Source: Spirochaetia bacterium
GTDB lineage: Bacteria > Spirochaetota > Spirochaetia > Treponematales > Treponemataceae
Assembly: GCA_022768865.1 (NCBI GenBank)
Contig: JALELH010000027.1
Coordinates: 1 to 64,000, forward strand
Direction: 5' to 3'
Length of the DNA stretch: 64,000 nucleotides
Position numbers and translations under genes: made by a program. The notes below the pieces were generated by a model that ran no database searches, was not told the DNA's origin, and saw only the letters and a program-made list of their open reading frames with translations. Shown here piece by piece: positions 9,466 through 18,529 of the stretch (the stretch's first letter is position 1; each line of letters starts with the position of its first letter).

Positions 9466-10326
9466 CTACAATTCAAATTTTCTGCCGCTTAGCTTTGGCT
9501 TAAGTTCTTCGTAGTAGTATTTGTCTTCTATTGTGCTTTTGCCTGCCGTGTGGCCGATTTTTCTGTCTGCACGGACTTTTTCTCCGTGAAAGTCACTTCC
9601 TGCCGTAACAATCATTCCAAGTTTATGTGCCAGTTCTTCCAGACGGTATGCCTCTGCAACGCGGATTCCAGGGTGCCATGCTTCCAGGCCTTCAACACCT
9701 GTGCCTTGTATTTCTATGATTTTGTCTTCAAGTTTTCCCCATGAAATATACATGGAAAGGGGATGTGCCTGAACAGGAATGCCGCCGGAAGATTTTATTG
9801 CCTTTACGGCAAGTTCCAGATCAAGGCCGGTGCGGTCCACATAACAGGGCCTGCCTTTTGCAAAATATCTGTCAAAGGCCTGCTGCCGTAATTTTATGAT
9901 TCCTTTTTCTATCATTAATGAAGCAAAGTGTGGCCTGCCTATGGTTTTTGTTCCTGCTTTTTCTACAACTTCTTCATAGGTAATGTTTATTCCCTGTTCC
10001 TGAAGTTTTTCTGCCATTTTGCGGTTGCGGTTGTCACGTTCCTGCCTTAAAAATTCTATGGTGCTTTTAAGTTCTTCAGAAGCAGTCTGCAGTCCAATGC
10101 CAAGCAGATGAAATTCCCCCGTAGGCCACTGAACAGAAAGTTCAATTCCAGGAATAAATTCAATTCCGCATTTTTCTGCCGTTTCCTGAGCTTCCAGAAT
10201 TCCGTCTACTGTATCGTGATCTGTAAGGGCGATTGCCTTTATTTTTTTTTCTGCAGCATAGGTTATCAGCTGTTCTGGTGTATAGCATCCGTCAGAAGCA
10301 GTTGAATGGGTGTGTAAATCTATCAT
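9466..10326 (-). CDS. PHP domain-containing metal-dependent phosphoesterase (TrpH/RNase AM-like)
   Basis: MIDLHTHSTASDG, ALTDHDTVDG, TAGSDFHGE. Confidence 0.9.
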   Translation of the reverse strand: MIDLHTHSTASDGCYTPEQLITYAAEKKIKAIALTDHDTVDGILEAQETAEKCGIEFIPGIELSVQWPTGEFHLLGIGLQTASEELKSTIEFLRQERDNRNRKMAEKLQEQGINITYEEVVEKAGTKTIGRPHFASLMIEKGIIKLRQQAFDRYFAKGRPCYVDRTGLDLELAVKAIKSSGGIPVQAHPLSMYISWGKLEDKIIEIQGTGVEGLEAWHPGIRVAEAYRLEELAHKLGMIVTAGSDFHGEKVRADRKIGHTAGKSTIEDKYYYEELKPKLSGRKFEL

Positions 10327-10459
10327 TTTTTAATTTGTAATTTTCCCGTAAATTTTCTTTAATTATAGCATATTTTTAATTCTTATGATAGAATATGTAA
10401 TCGGGTAATGCCATAATAATGGTATCGTTGGAAGAGGAATTATAGTTTTACAAGGGGAT

Positions 10460-11752
10460 TTGGAAAACATGCCAAAGACAATTCAATTTACACAGGGGTC
10501 TATCATTTTCTTTGAAGGTGCCAAGGACTCCAACATATATATTCTTCAGTCAGGTTCTGTTGCTTTAAAATCACGCGACCTTGAAACCGGCGTTATTGTT
10601 TCAGAACAGGTTAGAATCGGTGAATTTTTTGGCGTGAAATCTGCCCTTGCCCACATGCCTAGCCTTGTTACGGCTTCTGTTCTTGTTAATTCAGTTGTTG
10701 TAGCAATGTCTGTTTTAGAATTTGAAAAGCTGTTCAGCTCAAAGCAGGCTATTACGGAAAAGATGCTCCGCGTTTTTTCAAAGTCTCTTCGTGATATTCA
10801 TAGAAAAACAGAATCATTTTTAAAGAGCGGTTTTGTTGCAGTTTCTCCGGAAGTGGGAATGCTTAGCGTTGCACAGGCTTTTTACAACGATGAACACTAT
10901 AAAACCTGTATGGATGTACTTACAAGGATCTCCCAGATTAATCCGAATCCTTCAAACAAAGTAGATATTGAAAAGCTTTATAAAGAAGCAAAAATGATGG
11001 AAGGCAGCAGCAGGCCAAAAAGACCGTCATTTGCAGCAGAAAGCAGTGCAGGTGAATCTACGGGTCTTGCCGTAAATCAGTTTTCTTTGCCGGCTTTTGA
11101 CCGCTTTACAAAAAAGTATTCCCGCGGTGATGTTATTATTTCTGAATTTGAACCTGGCGAAACTTTCTATCTTATTAAATATGGTGAAGTTCAGATTTGT
11201 AAATGTATAAACAATCAGAACAAGAGCCTTGATATTTTGACAAGCGGCCACTTCTTCGGAGAAATGGCAATTCTTGACAACAGCCAGCGCAGTGCTTCCT
11301 GCATTGCCCGCACTGATGTTGCCTGCCTTGAATTCAACAAGGCAAACTTTAAGGCACTTGTTTTGAGCAATCCTCAGATTGTAATGAATCTTCTTAAGAT
11401 TTTTACAAAGCGCATTTACGACCAGTACAGGCAGTTTAAGATTATCCTTATTAAGGAACTTCCGGTGCGCGTGTGCGATGTTTTCCTTATGTATGATGAG
11501 CTTCAGGGCACTGCAACAAGTATAGATGACAGTGTTCAGAAACGTAAGTTTGACATTACGGTAAATGATATTGCTTCATGGGCTGCAATTTCCCAGCAGC
11601 AGGCTCAGACAGAACTTTCTGATCTTGTTGAAAGGGGAAAGATTGAAGTTTTTGACAGTTATATTAACATCAAAAATATTCATGATATGCGCCGTATTGT
11701 AGATAATTACTACATGAAGATTGAGGCATTTGCAAAAGCTCAGCAAGGATGA
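10460..11752 (+). CDS. Crp/Fnr-type regulator with two cyclic-nucleotide-binding domains
   Basis: Two cNMP-type segments (GSIIFFEGAKDSNIYILQSG; GDVIISEFEPGETFYLIKYGEVQICK..FFGEMAILDNSQRSASCIA). TTG start at 10460, alternative ATG at 10469. Confidence 0.85.
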   Translation: MENMPKTIQFTQGSIIFFEGAKDSNIYILQSGSVALKSRDLETGVIVSEQVRIGEFFGVKSALAHMPSLVTASVLVNSVVVAMSVLEFEKLFSSKQAITEKMLRVFSKSLRDIHRKTESFLKSGFVAVSPEVGMLSVAQAFYNDEHYKTCMDVLTRISQINPNPSNKVDIEKLYKEAKMMEGSSRPKRPSFAAESSAGESTGLAVNQFSLPAFDRFTKKYSRGDVIISEFEPGETFYLIKYGEVQICKCINNQNKSLDILTSGHFFGEMAILDNSQRSASCIARTDVACLEFNKANFKALVLSNPQIVMNLLKIFTKRIYDQYRQFKIILIKELPVRVCDVFLMYDELQGTATSIDDSVQKRKFDITVNDIASWAAISQQQAQTELSDLVERGKIEVFDSYINIKNIHDMRRIVDNYYMKIEAFAKAQQG

Positions 11753-11768
11753 TATAGTATAACAACTT

Positions 11769-11841
11769 GCCAACTTAGCTCACCTGGTAGAGCAGTTCCC
11801 TCGTAAAGAACAGGTAGACAGTTCGAGTCTGTCAGTTGGCT
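11769..11841 (+). tRNA. tRNA-Thr (anticodon CGT)
   Basis: Cloverleaf by eye: acceptor GCCAACT/AGTTGGC, D-arm GCTC..GAGC, anticodon loop CTCGTAA, T-arm GACAG TTCGAGT CTGTC. Confidence 0.9.
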
Positions 11842-11880
11842 TTGTGATTTCAGCTTCCATGTAAAAGTGGAAGCTTTTTT

Positions 11881-12074
11881 TTAGTCCGAATGTCGGATAA
11901 AAAAATTATGGTTTTTATTCTAATAAACGCCTCTCGGCAGAACCAGGCCTGAAAAAAAGGCTTCCGCACTACGTTTGTGCAGATTTTTTTTCATTCCTGA
12001 ACCTGCCTACGGCGTTTATCTGCATTAAAAATCATTCTGTTTTGAAATATACTGTAACCCGACATTCGGCCTAA
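11881..12074 (+). repeat. R1 full-length element with outer inverted repeats (core 11923-12019)
   Basis: Outer IR TTAGTCCGAATGTCGGATAA / TAACCCGACATTCGGCCTAA; inner IR ATAAACGCC...GGCGTTTAT. Confidence 0.85.
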
Positions 12075-12108
12075 AGATGTATCACATAAATACATGGAAG
12101 CTAAAAAT

Positions 12109-12645
12109 TTACATAGGAGGGTTTTGCTTTGCCCTTGCAAATTTAAAGAATTCCGGGGCCTTGGCGCTTATAATCCAGCCGCCGTTGTAAAAGCCGTTGT
12201 CGTTGGCTGTAGGGTAAACAAAAATTACTTTTGCAGGATTTTCCGTGTTGTAATAGAATTCATTGGATTTCCATTCATGGCTGAATTCTGTAAATGGGTA
12301 TTGCTTTTCTTTGGGCGTGTAAAAAGTAAACTTGTATCTGCCGGGTTTTAAATTGTGCAGGTGCATTGCCATGCCGCCTGTAAGATACCAGGTTTTTTCA
12401 TAGTAATTAATTTTGTCCGGAATAGAAGCCCATTCGTAAGTTGCCCTTGCGCAGGTGTAGGTTACGTCCTTGCCGTCAGCGTCTTCTATTTTAATCCAGC
12501 ATGGAACTTCATTAATTTTTGAAGAATTTTCCGGCCGGTAAATAATCAGTTCCCATGGATTGTGTTTAACTTCAGCGGATTTATTTTGAGCATACAGGCT
12601 TATTGAAAAAAATATGGCTGCAAAAAAAACAAGGGTTTTCTTCAT
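12109..12645 (-). CDS. hypothetical secreted protein (signal peptide)
   Basis: MKKTLVFFAAIFFSISLYAQ signal sequence; internal ATG at 12645 preferred over 12696. Confidence 0.65.
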   Translation of the reverse strand: MKKTLVFFAAIFFSISLYAQNKSAEVKHNPWELIIYRPENSSKINEVPCWIKIEDADGKDVTYTCARATYEWASIPDKINYYEKTWYLTGGMAMHLHNLKPGRYKFTFYTPKEKQYPFTEFSHEWKSNEFYYNTENPAKVIFVYPTANDNGFYNGGWIISAKAPEFFKFARAKQNPPM

Positions 12646-12696
12646 AAATACATTATAATTGCTGAAGCCGGTCTGAACAATACAGAAAATTTGCAA

Positions 12697-13614
12697 TCAT
12701 ATATTTTTATACATCTTTATAATTTCATTTTTAATTTCTTTGCGTAGGTTTTCCGGCTCAAGGATTTTTATGGAAGAACCGAAACTTAAAATCCAGCTTT
12801 TAATCCAGTACATGTCTGGCACTGTTAATGTTAAGGTTTTATATTCTTCGTCAAAGTCTTCAATTGAATCAACTTTGTATTCATCAAGTATTCTGTGTAT
12901 TTCTGAATTTTTTATCATGACTTTCAGCTGAATAAAGCTGCTGATTTTATCGCCCTTGTAGTTTGAATTTTCCTGCTGTTCATTTTCCGGATAATCTGAT
13001 TCTTCTTTTGTAATTTCAGTTTTTAAAAGTTTCAGATTTTGAATCCTGCTTAGTTTAAAATATCTTGGTGCTTTCTTGTTTTTGCAAAAACCGTAAAGAT
13101 ACCAGGCCTGACCTTTAAAAACTATTTTCCATGGCTCAACTTTTCTTTTGATTATTTTTCCTTCTGCTGAATAATATTCAATGGAAATTTCTTTTCTGTT
13201 CAGAATGGCAGTTTTTAAAATACTGAATGTGTCCTTTATTTTGTTTTGTTCAGGATTCCATGGTGCAAAGTCAACCTTTATCCAGTCTGCATTGGCTTTT
13301 GTAATGGCCTTTAATTTGCTTACTGCAGAATTTGTTCCGCCGCTTAAAACCTGCAGTGCCAGCACGCTGGAAAGAATTTCCTGCTTTTCATTTTCCGTAA
13401 GAACTGCCTTATCTAATGTAAATTCAGGTGACAATTGTATGCCGCCGCCTTTTCCTTTAGTTGCAACAACAGGAACACCTGCCAGATTAAGTGCATCAAG
13501 CCAGCGGTATATTGTCCTTGCAGATACGCCAAAGTGTTCTGCCATTTGAGATGCCGTTACCTGTTTTTTTTCAAGAATGATGTATGTTAATTCAAATAGA
13601 TGTTCCGTCTGCAT
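12697..13614 (-). CDS. HTH/WYL-domain transcriptional regulator (YafY family)
   Basis: KKQVTASQMAEHFGVSARTIYRWLDAL; WYL region GQAWYLYGFCKNKKAPRYFKLSRI. Confidence 0.9.
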   Translation of the reverse strand: MQTEHLFELTYIILEKKQVTASQMAEHFGVSARTIYRWLDALNLAGVPVVATKGKGGGIQLSPEFTLDKAVLTENEKQEILSSVLALQVLSGGTNSAVSKLKAITKANADWIKVDFAPWNPEQNKIKDTFSILKTAILNRKEISIEYYSAEGKIIKRKVEPWKIVFKGQAWYLYGFCKNKKAPRYFKLSRIQNLKLLKTEITKEESDYPENEQQENSNYKGDKISSFIQLKVMIKNSEIHRILDEYKVDSIEDFDEEYKTLTLTVPDMYWIKSWILSFGSSIKILEPENLRKEIKNEIIKMYKNI

Positions 13615-13617
13615 TTT

Positions 13618-14076
13618 TTATTTTACTGCAATGTATATTATAATTGTGCCGGTGCCGTTTACAGTGTCTTCCTGATATTCTTCATAGTCACCTGTAAAAG
13701 TCCTTTCCAGCGGGATCTGCCATATTTTGCTCCATGCTTCTGCCACTGCTTTCTGAACGTCTCCATGGAATGTAAACTTTGCATAGTTTCCTGCAGGAAC
13801 TGTTCTTGTTTCAAAGCCTGCTTTTATTGCTTCTTCAGTTTTTGCTGAATCTATCTGGCATCCTGTAAGAACCGTGTAGTCTCCGTTTGCCTTGTAGTCG
13901 CAGTATAAGCCGACAGATTTTCCGTTTGTTCTGTTTTCTATTCTTTCTGCCATGCCGTTGTAAAGCTTTGTCCACAATGCGCCGATTTTTGCGCCCATGT
14001 CTTTTGCCGTGTTGTTTGTTACATCCGTAAGTCCTGCAAAAGTTCTTGATTCCATTTTTACAATTTCGTATTCCAT
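13618..14076 (-). CDS. GyrI-like/AraC effector-binding domain protein
   Basis: MESRTFAGLTDVTNN...IGALWTKL..YTVLTGCQ..TVPAGNYAKFTFHGDVQKAVAEAWSKIW. Confidence 0.8.
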   Translation of the reverse strand: MEYEIVKMESRTFAGLTDVTNNTAKDMGAKIGALWTKLYNGMAERIENRTNGKSVGLYCDYKANGDYTVLTGCQIDSAKTEEAIKAGFETRTVPAGNYAKFTFHGDVQKAVAEAWSKIWQIPLERTFTGDYEEYQEDTVNGTGTIIIYIAVK

Positions 14077-14191
14077 AATTTACTTCTTGGAAATTCCTTT
14101 GAATTATGATTCAATTATAAAACACTTAATATGACAGCAGTATGGCATATTTAAAATAAAATGCAAAAATATTTGGAATATGAGATATTCC

Positions 14192-14707
14192 TCAGTCTTC
14201 TCCGTTTACTTCGCTGATAAGTGCCTGATAAAGAACCATGGCATCTTTGTTGGAACGGCGTAAACTTGATGCAATCTTTTTAGAAATCCTGAACATGGCA
14301 TGGTATCCGAGCAAAGGATTTTTGTCGCAAATTTCCTTAAAGCCTTCTGCATCCAGGCAAAGGGTTTTGCAGTCCGTAAGGGCATAAACAGATGCTGATC
14401 TTGTGTCCTTGTCTATAAGGGCAACTTCACCGAAAAATACATTCTGTTCGGAACATAAATTTACAACGGCAAACTGGTCTGCACTTAAAGTGTTCTTTTT
14501 TATCTGAACAGTTCCTTCGTATAAAATGTGCAGGCAGTCTCCAACATCGCCTTCTTTTATGATTACACTTCCTTTAGGAAAGGACATTGTTTCAAGCTTG
14601 CTGCATACCTGTTCCAGTATAGAAACGTGTTCAGGATTTTCTGGCGAAAAGTCAGAAAAAATTTCCAGGCTGCATAGTTTTTCAATTAATTCTTTATTGC
14701 ATTCCAT
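14192..14707 (-). CDS. stand-alone cyclic-nucleotide-binding domain protein
   Basis: FPKGSVIIKEGDVGDCLHILYEGTVQIKK..FFGEVALIDKDTRSASVYALTD. Confidence 0.9.
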   Translation of the reverse strand: MECNKELIEKLCSLEIFSDFSPENPEHVSILEQVCSKLETMSFPKGSVIIKEGDVGDCLHILYEGTVQIKKNTLSADQFAVVNLCSEQNVFFGEVALIDKDTRSASVYALTDCKTLCLDAEGFKEICDKNPLLGYHAMFRISKKIASSLRRSNKDAMVLYQALISEVNGED

Positions 14708-14710
14708 AGT

Positions 14711-15901
14711 TTACTTTGAACTTTCTCCATAAATAAAAATTGCTTTAGCTCCTCTTGGAATTATATAATCATCAAAAGGAATAAAATGGGGTAAATTGCT
14801 TTTTAAAGTCTTTACTTTTTTCAGGTTTGTAACGATTTGTTCCATGTTTGGATTTTTCTGGGCTTCGGCAAGTGCTTCGTTTCTGCGGTGATAAAAGTTT
14901 CCCGTGTTTTCCAGAAGTCCTACAAGGATGTTTTTTGTAGAAAGTGATTTTCTGTAGTCGCCGTAAGTTTTTCCTATAAAGTCTTCTTCTATATTTTGAA
15001 TTAAAATTCCAGAGTCAGAATCTTCTTCTATTAGTTTACGAAGAATATGGCTCATGCCTTTGCCACTGGAAGCCTGGAAAAGAATATTCATTTCATAATC
15101 TGTAGACAAAATAATTTCATCGCAATGGGCAAGGGAAAGGTGCTTTTCAAATTTTGAATTCAGTATTTCTGCAACACAGTAAATCTTCGGGTTCAGGTTT
15201 TTAATGGTAATGGCTGCAAGAACAGTTCTTGAATCAATTTCCAGTGTAGAAAAGTTTTCTGAATAGTCTGCAAGAACCAGTGCACGTTCTGTTGTTTTAA
15301 TCTGTGCTTTAAGCAAGGTGGAATCGTCCGTAAAGTCGCCCTTAACCCAGTTCAGGTTTTTAAACTTTTCTACGTTCTTTATTTTTTCAATTTCTGTCTG
15401 GGGTGCGTTGTTTACAAGAACGATTTTATCTATGGAAATTTCAGTATTGGCAGAAATTATTCCTTCAAGAATTCTGTCAAAATCCGGTTTCCAGCCAAGG
15501 ATGATGAAGTGGTTTTTCATGTTCTGCATTTTTAATAATCCTTTATCTTTTTTCTGTTGTCTGTCAAATAAGAATGAAGCAAATTTTCCTGATAGGGCAC
15601 CAAAGATTGCAACGCCTGCAAGAAGCAAAACCATGGCGGCAACGCGTCCTGTAACGGATGCCGGTGCAATGTCTCCGTAGCCTACTGTTGTAATTGTTAC
15701 CAGGGTATACCAGAATGCGTCAAAAAAAGTATTTATCTGAGAATTGGTTGACTGTTCTGCAAGAAAAATAATCAGCATTAAAATAAATAATGCCGTAACC
15801 GTTATAAGGGTTAAAAAAGAAAATGGAGATGAAATCCATTCTTTGAGTCTTTTTTTAATTTTTGATTCTGGTTTTTTATCCGTGTTTTTTTTGTTTTTCA
15901 T
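14711..15901 (-). CDS. potassium channel with ion-channel pore and TrkA-N/RCK domain
   Basis: FWYTLVTITTVGYGDIAP selectivity filter; RCK-like NHFIILGWKPDFDRI. Confidence 0.92.
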   Translation of the reverse strand: MKNKKNTDKKPESKIKKRLKEWISSPFSFLTLITVTALFILMLIIFLAEQSTNSQINTFFDAFWYTLVTITTVGYGDIAPASVTGRVAAMVLLLAGVAIFGALSGKFASFLFDRQQKKDKGLLKMQNMKNHFIILGWKPDFDRILEGIISANTEISIDKIVLVNNAPQTEIEKIKNVEKFKNLNWVKGDFTDDSTLLKAQIKTTERALVLADYSENFSTLEIDSRTVLAAITIKNLNPKIYCVAEILNSKFEKHLSLAHCDEIILSTDYEMNILFQASSGKGMSHILRKLIEEDSDSGILIQNIEEDFIGKTYGDYRKSLSTKNILVGLLENTGNFYHRRNEALAEAQKNPNMEQIVTNLKKVKTLKSNLPHFIPFDDYIIPRGAKAIFIYGESSK

Positions 15902-16061
15902 AAAATAATTTTTCCATAGTTTATTATAATAGAATAAAACAAAAATTTAAATTTTTACAGTGAAAAATATCAAAATTCACCCAGAGAATATTAGAATTCA
16001 TACTATGATTTTTTTCATGAGGAATTTATCTTTTGCTTAATAATTCACCAAGGAGATTTTT

Positions 16062-16802
16062 ATGAAAAAGATTAATTTATTTTTAATGCTTTCTGTCTGT
16101 TTTTGTTTTGGTTTATTTTCCTGCAAAAAGAATACAATTGTTTTAGAAAGCGGCGCTAAGTATGAAATGATTGCTGTTCCTGAAAAAAACTTTCTGATTG
16201 GCAAAACTGAAATTACACAGGAAGTGTATGAAGCCGTAATGAAAGAAAACCCTTCATTTAACAAAAAGAAAAATTACCCTGCTGAAAACTTAAGCTTTTA
16301 TGATGCAATAGTTTTTTGCAATAAACTAAGTGAATTGACAGGCAAAAACCCATGCTACAGTATTGACGGTTTAACTGATGTTTCAAAATGGAATTATGTT
16401 CCTCATCAGCATGCCGTAATAAAAGAAGAAATTGTTTTTGATGAAACTGCAGGCGGCTATCATATTCCAACAATGGAAGAATGGGATTTTGCAATTAAAG
16501 GCGGTCAAAACTTTACATACAGCGGAAGCAATGATCTGGATTCTGTTGCATGGACAGATTGCAACGCAGGCGGTTCTTCCCATCAGGTTGCAACACTAAA
16601 GCCAAACGGCTATGGCATTTATGATATGTCCGGAAACGTTCTGGAATGGGTATGGTTTATAAGGGATGATTCTAGCAGATACTGCAGGGGCGGAAGTTTT
16701 TTTGACAGGGGCAGTGCAGGCAAGTGCACTAATAAGGAATTAAAATACGGTTCAACACAGTCTAAAACTGTCGGCATGCGCATTGCGTGTAAAAAAAACT
16801 GA
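16062..16802 (+). CDS. SUMF1/formylglycine-generating-enzyme-like lipoprotein
   Basis: Lipobox LFSCKK; FLIGKTEITQEVYEAVMKENPS, NGYGIYDMSGNVLEWVW, RGGSF. Confidence 0.88.
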   Translation: MKKINLFLMLSVCFCFGLFSCKKNTIVLESGAKYEMIAVPEKNFLIGKTEITQEVYEAVMKENPSFNKKKNYPAENLSFYDAIVFCNKLSELTGKNPCYSIDGLTDVSKWNYVPHQHAVIKEEIVFDETAGGYHIPTMEEWDFAIKGGQNFTYSGSNDLDSVAWTDCNAGGSSHQVATLKPNGYGIYDMSGNVLEWVWFIRDDSSRYCRGGSFFDRGSAGKCTNKELKYGSTQSKTVGMRIACKKN

Positions 16803-16810
16803 ATAGAAAT

Positions 16811-17647
16811 TTATTGCTGGCTTTGTCTTATTTGCTGCGGTGTCTGGTTAAAGGTTTTTTTGAAATCCCTCATAAAGCCTTTGTAGTCCCGGACACCGTT
16901 TTCTTCCAGAATTACGGAAATTTTTTTATCTGTGTTTCTAAGTTCGCCATAAACGGATGCAATCCTTAAGCTCATTAAATATTTATTTATGGTCATATTT
17001 GTATACTGCTTGAAAATGCGGCACAGATGTTCCTCGCAGACGTTGATGCCGGATGCCACTTCTGCAAGCTGAATGTTCCTGCGGTAATTTTTTTCAAGAT
17101 AGGAAATGACAGGTGAAATTCTTTTTATGCCGTTTTTGTTGTAGTCAAAATTTACGGAAACTTTATTTTCTGTTCTGTATTTTGAAATCAGCATGTAAAA
17201 TAGATTATACATTAATGAAATGAATTTTATACGGCAGCCGGGTTCTTCCTTGCCTAAGACTTTTTTCATTTTTAAAAGTTCCTTGCCAACTGCTTCAGCT
17301 TCTTTGTCTTTAAAAATTGTATTGAATAAATAATTGGGCATGGAAGAATCAATTCCTGTAAATGCACTTAGCGGCACTTGCAGTAAAAGATATTTTACGT
17401 TTCCCTGCAGGCGGGTTGAATGAATTTCTTCTGAATTGATTATGGCAAGCTGACCGCCGGACAAGATATAGCTTTTGCCTTCAACAAATAAATCCATTTT
17501 TCCGTCTATTACGTAAATAAGTTCAATGTGGTTGTGCCAGTGGAAAGGAGAATAAAAGTTAAAGTCTTCTATAAAATCAAAGCGGATGATGAACTGCATT
17601 TCAAACTGCTTTTTATGCAGGATGTCTTCGCACTTGTATTCTTTCAT
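16811..17647 (-). CDS. AraC-family transcriptional regulator
   Basis: Cupin N-term (FHWHNHIELIYVIDGKMDLFV) and C-term double HTH. Confidence 0.9.
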   Translation of the reverse strand: MKEYKCEDILHKKQFEMQFIIRFDFIEDFNFYSPFHWHNHIELIYVIDGKMDLFVEGKSYILSGGQLAIINSEEIHSTRLQGNVKYLLLQVPLSAFTGIDSSMPNYLFNTIFKDKEAEAVGKELLKMKKVLGKEEPGCRIKFISLMYNLFYMLISKYRTENKVSVNFDYNKNGIKRISPVISYLEKNYRRNIQLAEVASGINVCEEHLCRIFKQYTNMTINKYLMSLRIASVYGELRNTDKKISVILEENGVRDYKGFMRDFKKTFNQTPQQIRQSQQ

Positions 17648-17724
17648 ATTACCCCTTTATAAAAAGTAATTTAGTTGTAATAGATATTATTGTGTTATAA
17701 TTTGATATGAAATGAATAGCCAGC

Positions 17725-18186
17725 CTAATAAATCTTGTGTTCCATATTGGCGTAGTCGTTGAACAGTTTAAGGCATTCATTCCGTTCAAGTTCCTGGCCG
17801 TAGTTGTCTCCTTCCTGGTTCCATTTATTATAGAAGACTTCGTCGCGGAAACCGATTTTGTCCGTGTCCTTTATGCTGCAGCCGTAGTAAACTTTAGAAA
17901 TGTTTGCCCAGAGAATTGCACCCTTGCACATTGGGCATGGAGCGGCAGTTGTGTAAAGTTCTGCACCGGATAAATCATGTGTGTGCGAATTTTTTGATGC
18001 ATCACGGATTGCTTCCATTTCTCCGTGGCAGGTGGCGTCGTGGTTTAGCAAAACCCTGTTGTGTCCGCGGCCGATTATTTTTCCGTCTTTAACGATTACA
18101 CAGCCAAAAGGTCCGCCTTCGTGATTTTTAATTCCGCTGTAAGCTTCAGCAATTGCTTCTTTCATAAAATCTTTATTTTCGTTCAT
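17725..18186 (-). CDS. nucleoside (guanine-type) deaminase
   Basis: HGEMEAIRDA and TTAAPCPMCKGAILWA cytidine-deaminase-like zinc motifs. Confidence 0.9.
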   Translation of the reverse strand: MNENKDFMKEAIAEAYSGIKNHEGGPFGCVIVKDGKIIGRGHNRVLLNHDATCHGEMEAIRDASKNSHTHDLSGAELYTTAAPCPMCKGAILWANISKVYYGCSIKDTDKIGFRDEVFYNKWNQEGDNYGQELERNECLKLFNDYANMEHKIY

Positions 18187-18221
18187 ATTTATAATAATAC
18201 AATAATTTTTTATAAATTAAT

Positions 18222-18239
18222 ATAAACGCCTCTCGGCAA
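18222..18239 (+). repeat. solitary R1 left-end (half element)
   Basis: ATAAACGCCTCTCGGCAA, then unrelated sequence. Confidence 0.65.
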
Positions 18240-18358
18240 GTGTAAATTATTCAAGAAATTAAAGTTCAACTTTAATGACAAAATCAAAATAAAATGCTAG
18301 AGTTAGTTTATATTTGCTGGTTTTCAATGGCGAAAATTTTTTAACGGAGGATACACCT

Positions 18359-18460
18359 ATGACTAAACATACCGTCAAACAGGTCAAACGTATTAAACGT
18401 CAGCACCTAGTGCATCTTACGCTAAAAAATTTTAATGGAGCCGGCAAAGGTTTAATTTAA
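18359..18460 (+). CDS. putative 33-aa leader peptide MTKHTVKQVKRIKRQHLVHLTLKNFNGAGKGLI
   Basis: Strong SD ACGGAGGATACACCT-ATG; too short for the ORF track. Confidence 0.4.
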   Translation: MTKHTVKQVKRIKRQHLVHLTLKNFNGAGKGLI

Positions 18461-18529
18461 TTCCTTTCTATTTATTCAGGTTGGCTCCGGAAGAACCATA
18501 AAAGGTTTAATGACCATAAGGAGAACAAC

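Noticed and set aside
11769-11841. C-A mismatch at the base of the tRNA-Thr anticodon stem as a sign of pseudogene
   Set aside because: All other stems and the T-loop are canonical; one mismatch next to the anticodon loop is tolerated, so the tRNA is treated as functional.
12094-12351. 85-aa plus-strand ORF
   Set aside because: Antisense to the secreted-protein CDS 12109-12645, with no supporting signals.
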